From: Aquibium sp. ELW1220
GTDB taxonomy: Bacteria > Pseudomonadota > Alphaproteobacteria > Rhizobiales > Rhizobiaceae
Length of the DNA: 64,000 bases
Assembly: GCF_030398385.1 (NCBI RefSeq)
Contig: NZ_JAOAOQ010000017.1
Coordinates: forward strand, 62,001 to 126,000
Direction of reading: 5' to 3'
This document shows positions 35,444-47,346 of the stretch, in pieces (the first letter of the stretch is position 1; every line of letters begins with the position of its first letter). Under the pieces are notes generated by a model. That model saw only the letters and a program-made list of their open reading frames with translations, ran no database searches and was not told the DNA's origin. The position numbers were made by a program, and so were the translations under genes.

Positions 35444-36649
35444 ATGCAATTGCCGCCCCTCACGCCCGAACAAGCCGTCAAGCCGCAGCGCTACGAACTG
35501 CGCATGTCGCTGCTGTTTGCCGCGATGTTCCTGCCCATGGGCATCCATCTGCCCTATTTTCCACTCTGGCTTGCCGACCGCGGCTTCACCGCCAGCGAGG
35601 TGGCGCTGATCCTGTCGATGCCGATCTTCGCGCGCATCGTCGCCGCACCGCTCATCACCATGCTGGCCGACCGGGCACCGGAGCGGGCCAACGTGCTGAT
35701 CGGGCTGGCCATGGCCGCCATGCTCTTCTCGCTCGGATATTTCCTGCCCGGCGACGCCACCTTCGTGCTCGTGATGTCGCTCGTCCTCATCGTGGTCTGG
35801 AGCCCGCACGGGCCGCTTGCCGATTCGCTGGCGCTGTCGGGCGTGCGCCGCTATGGCGCCGACTATTCGCGCATGCGGATCTGGGGCACGATCTCGTTCC
35901 TTGCGGCCAACCTCGCGGGAGGCGCGATCCTGGAGCGCTACGGTCCGGGGTTGGTCCCGGCGCTCCTGACCGGCGGCCTTGCCTGCATGGCCATGATCAG
36001 CCTGCTGTCGCCGCGGCTCGGCCGCCCGCGTAAGGCGTCGCAGCTTTCGGCTGCGGATTTCCCGGGCGCCGGACGCGTCCTGTCGGATCCGGTCTTCCTC
36101 GCCATCGTCGTCGGCGGCGCGCTTCTGATCGCCAGCCACGGCTATCTCTACGCCTTCGGCTCGATCTACTGGCGCTCCCTCGGCATCGCGGCGGACACGG
36201 CGGGGGTGCTGTGGGCGCTGATGGTGGTGGCCGAGGTCGTGGTGTTCTTCTTCTTCCGCCGCCATTTCGGCCATCTCTCGCCGGCCGCCATCCTCTGCGT
36301 CTCGGCGGCCGCAGGCCTGATCCGCTGGTCGGCCATGCCGTTCGTCTGGACGCTCGGTCTCGGTCTCGCCGGCTTCGCGGCCACGCAGGCCCTGCACGGG
36401 CTGTCGACGGGCCTTGCCATGCTCGGCCTTCAGAAGATGATCGCGCAGTCCGTGCCCGAGGAGCGCACGGGCGCGGCACAGGGCATCGCCTTCGCCGCGA
36501 ACAGCACCGGCATGGCCGTCGTCACGCTGGGCTCGGGGCCGCTGTTCGACGCCCTCGGCGCCCGCGGCTTCCTCGTCATGGCCGTCATCGCGACGGCCGC
36601 TTTCGCGCTCGCCCTCGTTGCCCTGCGGCTGGAGCGGCGGGGTCGTTAG
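35444..36649 (+). CDS. MFS transporter, HcaT-like (phenylpropionate permease family)
   Basis: A 401-residue MFS_1-like permease with about 12 helices. The N-terminal YELRMSLLFAAMFLPMGIHLPYFPLWLADRGFTASEVALIL and RIWGTISFLAANLAGG are typical of the HcaT/PPP branch, related to nucleoside:H+ symporters. The substrate is unproven; aromatic acids or nucleosides are possible. The stop codon overlaps that of the convergent dipeptide epimerase gene by 4 bp (GTTAG region at 36646-36649). Confidence 0.8.
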   Translation: MQLPPLTPEQAVKPQRYELRMSLLFAAMFLPMGIHLPYFPLWLADRGFTASEVALILSMPIFARIVAAPLITMLADRAPERANVLIGLAMAAMLFSLGYFLPGDATFVLVMSLVLIVVWSPHGPLADSLALSGVRRYGADYSRMRIWGTISFLAANLAGGAILERYGPGLVPALLTGGLACMAMISLLSPRLGRPRKASQLSAADFPGAGRVLSDPVFLAIVVGGALLIASHGYLYAFGSIYWRSLGIAADTAGVLWALMVVAEVVVFFFFRRHFGHLSPAAILCVSAAAGLIRWSAMPFVWTLGLGLAGFAATQALHGLSTGLAMLGLQKMIAQSVPEERTGAAQGIAFAANSTGMAVVTLGSGPLFDALGARGFLVMAVIATAAFALALVALRLERRGR

Positions 36650-37629
36650 CCCCAGATGTCGGCGGTCGGCGGCGAAACGATCGAGCCGGTGTAAGTCAGG
36701 CCGGGGCTGCGGTCGCGGGCAAGCAGCAGCGGCCCGTCGAGGTCGACATAGTCGGCGTCCTGCGCGAGGAGAACGGCCGGCGCCATCGCCAGCGACGTTC
36801 CGACCATGCAGCCGATCATGACGCCGAACCCCGCTTCGCGCGCCCGGTCGCGCAACCGGAGCGCCGCCGTCAGCCCGCCGGCCTTGTCGAGCTTGATGTT
36901 GACGAAATCGTAGAGGCCGGCCAGCGCGTCGACGTCCTCGGCCACATGGACACTCTCGTCGGCGCAGATCGGGACCGGGTGGGGGATGTGGCGCAGGATC
37001 TCGTCCTGCCCGGCGGGCAGCGGCTGCTCGATCAGCGCGACGTGGAATTCCGCGGATGCCATCAGGTTCTCGCGGATGTTGTCTTCCGTCCAGCCCTCGT
37101 TGGCGTCGACGATGATGCGGCTGTTCGGTGCCGCGCTCGCCACCGCGTGAATGCGCGCGGCATCGTTGGTCGATCCGACCTTGATCTTCAGGAGCGGCCG
37201 GTGCGCGGCGGCGCGCGCCTGCGCGGCCATCTCCTGCGGTTCGCCGAGCGAGATCGTAAGCGCGGTGACGACAGGGCGCGGCAGCACCCGGCAGACGCGC
37301 TGGTGCGCGTTGTGGCCCATGGTCTTGGCCTCGATGTCCCAGAGCGCGCAGTCGATCGCGTTGCGCGCCGCGCCCGGGCTCATGGCCTGCAGCAGATCCT
37401 CGCGCGACACGCCACCTTCCATATGCCGTCGCATCGCCTCGATGGCGTCGACGACGCTCTCCACCGTCTCGCCGTAGCGGCGATAGGGGACGCATTCGCC
37501 GCGTCCGGCATGTCCGTCCCGCGACAGGGTGCAGGTCACCACCTCCGCCTCGGTCTTGGAGCCGCGGGCGATGGTGAAGCGGCCGGCGATCGGGAACCGC
37601 TCGGTTTCGACAAGGAGGGAGAATGACAT
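36646..37629 (-). CDS. dgcA: Dipeptide epimerase (enolase superfamily, Ala-Glu epimerase/DgcA-like)
   Basis: A 327-residue enolase-superfamily enzyme of the L-Ala-D/L-Glu epimerase group, used in recycling murein peptides or D-amino acids. The catalytic lysines sit in LLKIKVGS (KxK), with metal ligands in IVDANEGW, IEQPLP and CADESV, and the second base lysine in FVNIKLDKAGG. The N-terminal capping domain begins LVETERFPIAGRFTIARGSK. In some alphaproteobacteria the homologue (DgcA) works with DgcN in D-glutamate use, but no dgcN-like gene is adjacent. It overlaps the MFS gene at the stop codons. Confidence 0.85.
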   Translation of the reverse strand: MSFSLLVETERFPIAGRFTIARGSKTEAEVVTCTLSRDGHAGRGECVPYRRYGETVESVVDAIEAMRRHMEGGVSREDLLQAMSPGAARNAIDCALWDIEAKTMGHNAHQRVCRVLPRPVVTALTISLGEPQEMAAQARAAAHRPLLKIKVGSTNDAARIHAVASAAPNSRIIVDANEGWTEDNIRENLMASAEFHVALIEQPLPAGQDEILRHIPHPVPICADESVHVAEDVDALAGLYDFVNIKLDKAGGLTAALRLRDRAREAGFGVMIGCMVGTSLAMAPAVLLAQDADYVDLDGPLLLARDRSPGLTYTGSIVSPPTADIWG

Positions 37630-37713
37630 GACCCAGGCTTTCTCGTTCGCGCAGCGCGAACGGGCGCATCAAGAAATCGACACGCCGTGCCGCAGCCGCT
37701 AAGAGTGCCAGTC

Positions 37714-38889
37714 ATGTTGACCAAAGACCGAGACGATGCAAGCCCGCACGACATCGCGGCCGAACCGCGCCCGCAGGCGCAGGGGAAGGCCGAAGGCGGC
37801 CGGCTTGCCGTGACGCTTTCGGGCAACTGGACGACGCGCACCATCAGCGGCGTGGACCGCGACATGCGGGCGCTGGAAGAGCAGGCCGGCGTTCGGACCG
37901 TCGTCCTCGACCTGTCGGGCATCGGCGACATGGACACCGCCGGCGCCTGGGTGATCAAGCGCCTGGCCGTGGCGCAGGGCCGCAAGGGCGCGACGATCGA
38001 GCTGACCGGCGAGCGCGAGGCCTTCGACGTGCTGCTGGCGGCCGTCGAGGATGCGGCGCTTCAGGAGGTGCCTCCGGCCGAAGCGCGCGCCTTCGGCATC
38101 GTTCCGTTCCTGGAAGCGATCGGCCGCTCGGTGGTCAACGCCTGGGGCGAGTTCCTGCTGGCCATGCACATCCTCGGCGCCACGCTGAGCGGCAGCAAGC
38201 GCCGCCGCGGCCGCAGGATCAACCTCGCGCCGCTGACCACCCAGATCGACCGGATGGGCATCGGCGCCATCCCGGTGGTGGTGCTGATGTCGACCATCGT
38301 CGGCGCCATCGTCGCCCAGCAGGGCGCCTTCCAGCTGCGCTATTTCGGCGCCGAGATCTTCGTCGTCGACCTCGTCGGCATCCTCGTGCTGCGCGAGATG
38401 GGCGTGCTTTTGACGGCGATCATGATCGCCGGCCGCTCCGGCAGCGCCATCACCGCCGAGATCGGCTCGATGAAGATGCGCGAGGAGGTGGATGCGCTGA
38501 CCGTCATCGGGCTCAACCCGATCGGCGTGCTGGTTTTCCCGCGCCTGGTGGCGCTCGCCATCATCATGCCGCTGCTGACGATCATCGCCAACATCGCCGC
38601 CATCGCAGGCGCCATGGCCATCGCCTGGGTCTATTCCGGAATCACGCCGGATGCCTTCTTCGACCGGATGACCGCGGCCATCGATGAATCGAGTTTGCTG
38701 TCCGGCCTTTTCAAGGCCCCAATCATGGGCTTGATCATAGGACTGATTGCTTCCGTCGAGGGCATGAAGGTCGGCGGGAGTGCGGAGTCGCTCGGCCGGC
38801 AGGTAACCTCGTCGGTGGTCAAGTCCATCTTCGTGGTGATCGTGGTCGACGGGTTGTTCGCCATCTTCTATGCGGCGATCGACTTCTGA
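37714..38889 (+). CDS. MlaE-type ABC permease with N-terminal STAS domain
   Basis: Inner-membrane permease of an MCE/Mla lipid transporter, 391 residues. An N-terminal STAS-like domain (about residues 30-125; RTVVLDLSGIGDMDTAGAWVIKRL) precedes an MlaE permease domain with five to six helices and the typical LREMGVLLTAIMIAGRSGSAITAEIGSMK segment, thought to contact the ATPase. STAS fused to MlaE replaces the separate MlaB of E. coli. First gene of a four-gene operon; it should move phospholipids between the membranes. ATG 37714 is preferred to an upstream GTG. Confidence 0.9.
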   Translation: MLTKDRDDASPHDIAAEPRPQAQGKAEGGRLAVTLSGNWTTRTISGVDRDMRALEEQAGVRTVVLDLSGIGDMDTAGAWVIKRLAVAQGRKGATIELTGEREAFDVLLAAVEDAALQEVPPAEARAFGIVPFLEAIGRSVVNAWGEFLLAMHILGATLSGSKRRRGRRINLAPLTTQIDRMGIGAIPVVVLMSTIVGAIVAQQGAFQLRYFGAEIFVVDLVGILVLREMGVLLTAIMIAGRSGSAITAEIGSMKMREEVDALTVIGLNPIGVLVFPRLVALAIIMPLLTIIANIAAIAGAMAIAWVYSGITPDAFFDRMTAAIDESSLLSGLFKAPIMGLIIGLIASVEGMKVGGSAESLGRQVTSSVVKSIFVVIVVDGLFAIFYAAIDF

Positions 38890-38915
38890 ATGGTGAAGGG
38901 TGGGCCTGGGCATTG

Positions 38916-39752
38916 ATGGCGACTTCGGCGGCCAGCGAGGGACGCGGCGACGGGTCGGACGACGTCATTCTCTCCGTGCGCGACGTCAGCGTCGCGTTCG
39001 GCGAGCAGGTCGTCCTCGACAAGCTTTCGCTCGACGTCTACCGCGGCGAAATCCTCGGCTTCGTCGGCGCTTCGGGCGCTGGCAAGTCGGTGCTGCTGCG
39101 CACCGTGCTCGGCCTCAACCGCAAGCAGAGCGGCACGATCAAGCTGTTCGGGAACGACATCGACAAGCTGAGCGATGCCCAGCGCATCGACATCGACATG
39201 AGGCTCGGCATGCTGTTCCAGCACGGTGCGCTGTTTTCGGGCCTGTCGGTGCTGGAGAACGTGCAGGTGCCGATGCGCGAGTATCTCGACCTGCCGAGGA
39301 AGCTGATGGACGAGCTCGCCCGGCTGAAGATCGAACTGGTGGGTCTGCCCGCCAACGCAGCGAACAAGTTTCCCTCGCAGCTGTCGGGCGGCATGATCAA
39401 GCGTGCAGCGCTCGCCCGTGCGCTGGCGCTCGATCCCGCCATCGTCTTCCTCGACGAGCCGACCTCGGGCCTCGACCCGATCGGCGCAGCCGAGTTCGAC
39501 GAACTGGTCGCCAAGCTGCGGGACACGATGGGGCTGACCGTCTACATGGTCACCCATGACCTTGACAGCCTGTTCTCGGTTTGCGACCGGGTTGCTGTTC
39601 TCGGCCAGAAGAAGGTCCTCGTCGAAGGCTCGATCAGCTATATGCTGACCGTCGAAGAGCCCTGGGTGAAATCCTACTTCCGCGGCAAGAGAGCTCGGCA
39701 GATCGATCCCGCCACACTGAAAAACAACGCGTCGGCCGGAGCCATTCGCTGA
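38916..39752 (+). CDS. MlaF-type ABC transporter ATPase
   Basis: ATP-binding subunit of the Mla-like lipid transporter, 278 residues. Walker A is GASGAGKS, the Q-loop is MLFQHGALFSGLSV, the signature is LSGGMIKRAALAR, Walker B is PAIVFLDEPTSGLDP and the H-loop is VTHDLDS. The lysine/alanine-rich signature LSGGMIKR is usual for MlaF. ATG 38916 lies one codon inside the maximal frame. The stop overlaps the next gene's start (TGATG), so the ATPase and MCE protein are translationally coupled. Confidence 0.93.
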   Translation: MATSAASEGRGDGSDDVILSVRDVSVAFGEQVVLDKLSLDVYRGEILGFVGASGAGKSVLLRTVLGLNRKQSGTIKLFGNDIDKLSDAQRIDIDMRLGMLFQHGALFSGLSVLENVQVPMREYLDLPRKLMDELARLKIELVGLPANAANKFPSQLSGGMIKRAALARALALDPAIVFLDEPTSGLDPIGAAEFDELVAKLRDTMGLTVYMVTHDLDSLFSVCDRVAVLGQKKVLVEGSISYMLTVEEPWVKSYFRGKRARQIDPATLKNNASAGAIR

Positions 39753-41542
39753 TGGACACGAAAGCCAATTATGTCGCCGTCGGCCTCTTCGTCGTTCTGG
39801 CGTTGCTGACCACCTTCGCGTCCCTCTACTGGGCCTACGGCGTCGACAACACCACTGAGACCGCCACGCTGCGCATCCGCATCCCCGGATCGGCCGCGGG
39901 ACTGGGGCGCGGCAGCGCGGTCCTGTTCAATGGCGTGAAGGTCGGCGACGTCCAGCGTGTCTACATCGACATCAACAATCCCAAAGCGGCCATCGCCGAC
40001 GCCAAGGTCGACCGCCTCACGCCCATCACCCAGTCGACCCGCGCCGACATCGGCATCGCCGGCCTGACGGGGCAGGCCAACATCGAGCTCAAGGGCGGCG
40101 ACCCGGCCGAGACCAACCTGCTCAAGCAGGCCGAGGAAGCGGGCACGGTCGCGGAGATCTCTGCCAACCCGTCGGCGGTGACGGACCTCCTTCAGACGGC
40201 GCAGGACATCTTCTCGCGCGCCGAACGGGCGGTGGCTACTTTCGAGGGCTTCGTCGCCGACGTCCGCGAGCCTCTCACGAGCACGGTCCGGAACGTCGAG
40301 ACCTTCTCACAGTCATTGAGCAGCAATGCCGCGGGCGTCAACGACTTCCTCGCCAATTTCAGCGAGCTGTCGAAGACGCTCGGCACCGTCTCCGGGCGGC
40401 TCGATTCGACGCTCGCCGCCGCCGAGGACCTGATCCGGGCGGTCGACCAGGACAAGGTCGCCAACATCGTCGGCAACGTCGAGACCTTCACCGAAACGCT
40501 GCGGACCGCATCCGCCGACATCGACCGGATCGTGGCCAATGTCGAGCAGACCTCCGATTCGGTCCGGACCTTCGCCGACAATGCCAACGGCACGCTTGGC
40601 CGGGTCGATGGCATTCTCGACGAGGTCAAGACCGGCGTCGGTACGGCCGTCGCCTCGCTCGATCGGCTGTCGACGCAGGCGTCCGGCACGCTGACCAAGG
40701 TGGACGGGGTGCTCGACAGTGCGAAGGGTGGCATCGACCAGGCCGCGGGATCCATCACCAGACTGGCCGATGGAGCCTCGGGCACACTCGCCCGCGCCGA
40801 CGAGATTCTCGCCAGCGTCGACCCGGCGAAGGTCGAGAGTGCGCTGACCTCCATCGAGGGTGCGGCGACCGACGCGCGCAAGGCAGCCGGCGACGTCTCC
40901 GCCCTGACCGGGCGCTTCAGCGCGCGCGGCGAGGACATCGAGCAGATCATCAGCAACGCACGCAGCATCACCGACGACTTCGCCCAGGCATCGACGCGGG
41001 TCGACGGCGTGCTGAAGAAGGTCGACACGATCCTTGCCGAAATCGACGCCGAGGCGGTCAACAAGGCGATCGGCGATTTTTCGGGCGCGGCCGCGGACGC
41101 CCGCAAGGCCGCCGGCGACGTCGCCGCCTTCACCGACACGATCTCGGCGCGGACCGAGGACGTCGACGCGATCATCTCCGACGCCAGGGCAATGGCGGAG
41201 AACCTCCGGCAGGCCTCGACGCGGGTCGACGGCGTGCTGGTCAAGGTCGACGATCTGCTCGGCTCCGGCGAGGCGGAAGGGCTGTTCGCCGATGCCTCGG
41301 CCACCTTCAAGTCCTTCCGGTCCGTCGCCGACACGCTCAACGCGCGCCTCGGCGTGATCCTCGACAATTTCTCGCGCTTCAGCGGCAACGGCCTGCGCGA
41401 CGCCGAGGCGCTGATCCAGGACAGCCGCCGCTCCATCAACCGGATCGAGGAGGCCATCACCTCCTTCGAGCGCAATCCGCAGCGCATCATCACCGGCGGC
41501 GAAGGCGCCGTGCGCGAGTATGACGGGCGGGTGCGCCGTTGA
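39752..41542 (+). CDS. MCE/MlaD-family protein with long helical repeat region
   Basis: A 596-residue periplasmic protein with one N-terminal membrane anchor (YVAVGLFVVLALLTTFASLYWAYG) and one MCE domain (about residues 35-140). A very long, Ala/Asp/Thr-rich helical region of over 400 residues follows, in place of the short tail of E. coli MlaD. Residues 371-428 and 446-503 are close copies offset by 75 residues (DARKAAGDV...QASTRVDGVL), and looser copies precede them. The helical region could span the periplasm to the outer membrane. Its 3' end overlaps a possible TTG start of the next gene. Confidence 0.9.
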   Translation: MDTKANYVAVGLFVVLALLTTFASLYWAYGVDNTTETATLRIRIPGSAAGLGRGSAVLFNGVKVGDVQRVYIDINNPKAAIADAKVDRLTPITQSTRADIGIAGLTGQANIELKGGDPAETNLLKQAEEAGTVAEISANPSAVTDLLQTAQDIFSRAERAVATFEGFVADVREPLTSTVRNVETFSQSLSSNAAGVNDFLANFSELSKTLGTVSGRLDSTLAAAEDLIRAVDQDKVANIVGNVETFTETLRTASADIDRIVANVEQTSDSVRTFADNANGTLGRVDGILDEVKTGVGTAVASLDRLSTQASGTLTKVDGVLDSAKGGIDQAAGSITRLADGASGTLARADEILASVDPAKVESALTSIEGAATDARKAAGDVSALTGRFSARGEDIEQIISNARSITDDFAQASTRVDGVLKKVDTILAEIDAEAVNKAIGDFSGAAADARKAAGDVAAFTDTISARTEDVDAIISDARAMAENLRQASTRVDGVLVKVDDLLGSGEAEGLFADASATFKSFRSVADTLNARLGVILDNFSRFSGNGLRDAEALIQDSRRSINRIEEAITSFERNPQRIITGGEGAVREYDGRVRR

Positions 41543-41625
41543 CTTTGCCACCCGATCACCGCAAGACAGACCTCTGGGTGGAGCGTCCGCGCTCGCCCCG
41601 TCGAGGGCGTATCGGGAACCTGAGT

Positions 41626-42228
41626 GTGAACAGCGGACGTGTATTTGGAGTGATGCTGGGCCTGGCGGCCCTCGTTTCGGGTTGCGCGGCGCTTCCGGGC
41701 GGCGGCCCCGCCGCGCTCGACACCTACGAACTGACCACGCCCACCTTCGCCGCGGTCGGCCGGGCCAATTCCCGCCGACAGATCCTGATCTCCGAGCCCA
41801 CCGCGCTGAAATCGCTCGACGGCCAGAACATCGTCGTCAAGCCGACGCCTTCCTCGATCGAGTTCCTCGGCGGCGCGCAGTGGGGCGACCGGCTGCCGAA
41901 GGTCGTGCAGGCGCGGCTCGCCGAGGCGTTCCAGAAGTCCGGTAAGTTCGGCGGCGTCGGACGTCCCGGCGACGGCCTGGCGATCGACTACCAGATTTCC
42001 CTCGACATCCGCGCCTTCGAGATCCGAGCCACGGGCGGCCAGACCGCACATGTCGAGTTCTTCGTCCGCATCCTGAACGACCGCAACGGCGTGGTTCGCG
42101 CCTCGCGCGGCTTCGAGGCGACGGCTCCGGTCGTCGGCACGGGCAACGACGCCTTCGTGGCTGCGCTCGACCGCGCCTTCGCCGACGCGACCGCCTCGCT
42201 GGTCAACTGGGCCGTCTCGGCCATCTGA
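41626..42228 (+). CDS. ABC-type transport auxiliary lipoprotein (PqiC/MCE partner)
   Basis: A 200-residue lipoprotein of the ABC_trans_aux group, the outer-membrane component that accompanies MCE transporters. The signal peptide ends in a lipobox, LVSGC. The mature domain has YELTTPTFAAVG near its N-terminus and VDYQI-type strands (GLAIDYQISLDIRAFEI). I chose GTG 41626, which gives a compact signal sequence and has GGGAA upstream. TTG 41539, overlapping the MCE stop, would add 29 residues before the signal and is the alternative. Last gene of the lipid-transport operon. Confidence 0.8.
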   Translation: MNSGRVFGVMLGLAALVSGCAALPGGGPAALDTYELTTPTFAAVGRANSRRQILISEPTALKSLDGQNIVVKPTPSSIEFLGGAQWGDRLPKVVQARLAEAFQKSGKFGGVGRPGDGLAIDYQISLDIRAFEIRATGGQTAHVEFFVRILNDRNGVVRASRGFEATAPVVGTGNDAFVAALDRAFADATASLVNWAVSAI

Positions 42229-42363
42229 CCGCCGGCCGCCCGGCCTGCATCCGTTTTCCACAACACTGGACCGGCCTGGGGCCGATCGACCGTTTCGGCG
42301 GTGGACGCGACGCCGTCGAGCGCGGACAATGGTGGGCGACTCGAAGACCGGACAGAACACATC

Positions 42364-45896
<3,533 letters not shown>

Positions 45897-45897
<1 letters not shown>

Positions 45898-45918
45898 CGG
45901 CCGGTCGGATCCGGCCGC
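45897..45918. terminator. GC hairpin between convergent dnaE and hspQ
   Basis: Perfect 8-bp stem GCGGCCGG/CCGGCCGC with a TCGGAT loop, starting at the last base of the dnaE stop codon. There is no T-run on the dnaE side. It is probably a termination or RNA-stabilising structure shared by the converging genes. Confidence 0.45.
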
Positions 45919-45925
45919 GTCGCCG

Positions 45926-46258
45926 TCAGTTCATCACGGTCGGCTTGGGCTCGTAGCGGCCGTCGGGCGTGGTGACGAAGAACTCGGCGATCTGCGGATG
46001 GCGCACCGGCTCGCCCGTCTCGTCCGGCAGGAGGTTCTGCTCGGAGACATAGGCGACGTACTCGCTCTCGGCGTTCTCGGCCAGGAGGTGGTAGAAGGGC
46101 TGATCCTTGCGCGGCCGGACCTGCTCGGGAATGGCCTGGTACCATTCCTCGGTGTTGGCGAATTCCGGATCGACGTCGAAGATGACGCCGCGGAACGGGA
46201 ACAGCCGGTGGCAGACCACCTGGCCGATCTGGAATTTGGCTTCGCGAATTGTTTTCAT
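45926..46258 (-). CDS. hspQ: Heat shock protein HspQ
   Basis: A 110-residue hemimethylated-DNA-binding/HspQ-family protein. In E. coli it is a heat-shock protein that modulates DnaA stability and acts as a specificity factor for the Lon protease. Signature segments are FQIGQVVCHRLFPFRGVIFDVDPEF near the start and WYQAIPEQVRPRKDQPFYHLLAE, with YVSEQNLLPD towards the end. ATG 46258 is chosen (GTG 46264 is just upstream). An RpoH1-type promoter directly precedes it, which agrees with heat-shock control. Confidence 0.93.
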   Translation of the reverse strand: MKTIREAKFQIGQVVCHRLFPFRGVIFDVDPEFANTEEWYQAIPEQVRPRKDQPFYHLLAENAESEYVAYVSEQNLLPDETGEPVRHPQIAEFFVTTPDGRYEPKPTVMN

Positions 46259-46276
46259 TGTCACACCCTTTGCGAT

Positions 46277-46305
46277 AAGTGGCGCAACCTGAACGACAAT
46301 TCAAG
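46277..46305 (-). promoter_or_regulatory. RpoH1-type heat-shock promoter of hspQ
   Basis: On the minus strand, CTTGAA (46305-46300), 17 bases, then CCACTT (46282-46277). This fits the rhizobial RpoH1 pattern CNCTTGAA-N17-CCANNT, including the C two bases before CTTGAA. The predicted start of transcription is about 12 bases before the hspQ ATG. Confidence 0.7.
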
Positions 46306-46377
46306 AGTCTCCGCGCTTGACGGTCTGTCCGCCAGCCGGTAGCGCCTCGCTCGACCGAAGGGATGGAGGGAAAGAAA

Positions 46378-47346
46378 TTGGCGGAGATCCTCGGCCTCGT
46401 CCTGCCGTTCTTCGGGCTGATCTTCCTCGGCTTCGTCGTCGCCCGGCTGGTGCGCCAGCCGCTGGAGGCGCTGGGCTGGATGAACGTCTTCATCATCTAC
46501 GTCGCGCTGCCGGCGCTGTTCTTCCAGCTCCTGTCGCGCACGCCGATCGAGCGCCTGACCGAATGGGGCTACATCTTCGGCACCGTCTTTTCGACCTACG
46601 TCATGTTCGCGCTGATGTTTGCCGGCTCGGCCGTGCTGTCGCGCGGCGAGATCGCCGAAAGCACCATCAAAGGGCTTGCCGCCGCCTATGGCAATATCGG
46701 CTACATGGGGCCGGGCATCGCGCTGCTGGCCTTCGGCGAGGACGCGGCGGTGCCGGTGGCGCTGATCTTCTGCTTCGAGAACATCATGCACTTCGCCATC
46801 GCGCCGATGATGATGGCGCTGTCGGGCGGCGACCGGCGCTCGCCGGGCGCGCTGGTGCTGGAGGTGGCACGCAAGATCGCGCTGCACCCCTTCATCATCG
46901 CCACGGTGGTCGGCGTCTCTGCCGCCGCGCTCCATTTCACGCCGCCGGAGCCGATCACGCGGCTGCTGGAGATGCTGGCCCGTGCGGCAGCGCCGTGCGC
47001 GCTCTTCGCCATGGGCGTGACGCTGGCGCTCAGGCCGCTGAAGCGGGTGCCCACGGCCATGGCGCCCATCGCCGGCATCAAGCTCGTGCTGCATCCGATC
47101 GTCTGCTGGGTGATGCTGAGCGTCGTCGGCGACTTCGATCCTGTCTGGGTCTATACCGCGGTGCTGCTCGCCGGCCTGCCGACGGCAACCAACGTCTTCG
47201 TCATCGCCCAGCAATATGGCGTCTGGGTCGAACGCGCCTCTGCCAGCGTGCTGATCACCACGGTGCTGTCCGTCTTCACCGTCACCGGGCTGCTCTACCT
47301 GATCAAGAGCGGCCTCTTACCGCCCGACCTGTTTCCGGGCGCCTGA
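46378..47346 (+). CDS. AEC-family transporter (auxin efflux carrier fold)
   Basis: A 322-residue membrane protein with about ten helices in two inverted halves (LVLPFFGLIFLGFVVARLV ... and the later repeat). It has the AEC features of an asparagine/proline-rich crossover (YVALPALFFQLLS; AAYGNIGYMGPGIAL). Bacterial AEC members export or take up dicarboxylates or amino acids; the substrate here is unknown. TTG 46378 is favoured because GGAGGG lies seven bases upstream; ATG 46363 is the alternative. Its last 30 bases overlap the end of the convergent UbiH-like gene. Confidence 0.82.
   Translation: MAEILGLVLPFFGLIFLGFVVARLVRQPLEALGWMNVFIIYVALPALFFQLLSRTPIERLTEWGYIFGTVFSTYVMFALMFAGSAVLSRGEIAESTIKGLAAAYGNIGYMGPGIALLAFGEDAAVPVALIFCFENIMHFAIAPMMMALSGGDRRSPGALVLEVARKIALHPFIIATVVGVSAAALHFTPPEPITRLLEMLARAAAPCALFAMGVTLALRPLKRVPTAMAPIAGIKLVLHPIVCWVMLSVVGDFDPVWVYTAVLLAGLPTATNVFVIAQQYGVWVERASASVLITTVLSVFTVTGLLYLIKSGLLPPDLFPGA

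Noticed and set aside
41539-41625. TTG start for the auxiliary lipoprotein
   Set aside because: It would place a lipoprotein signal 30 residues in from the N-terminus behind a charged stretch. Kept only as the alternative start.
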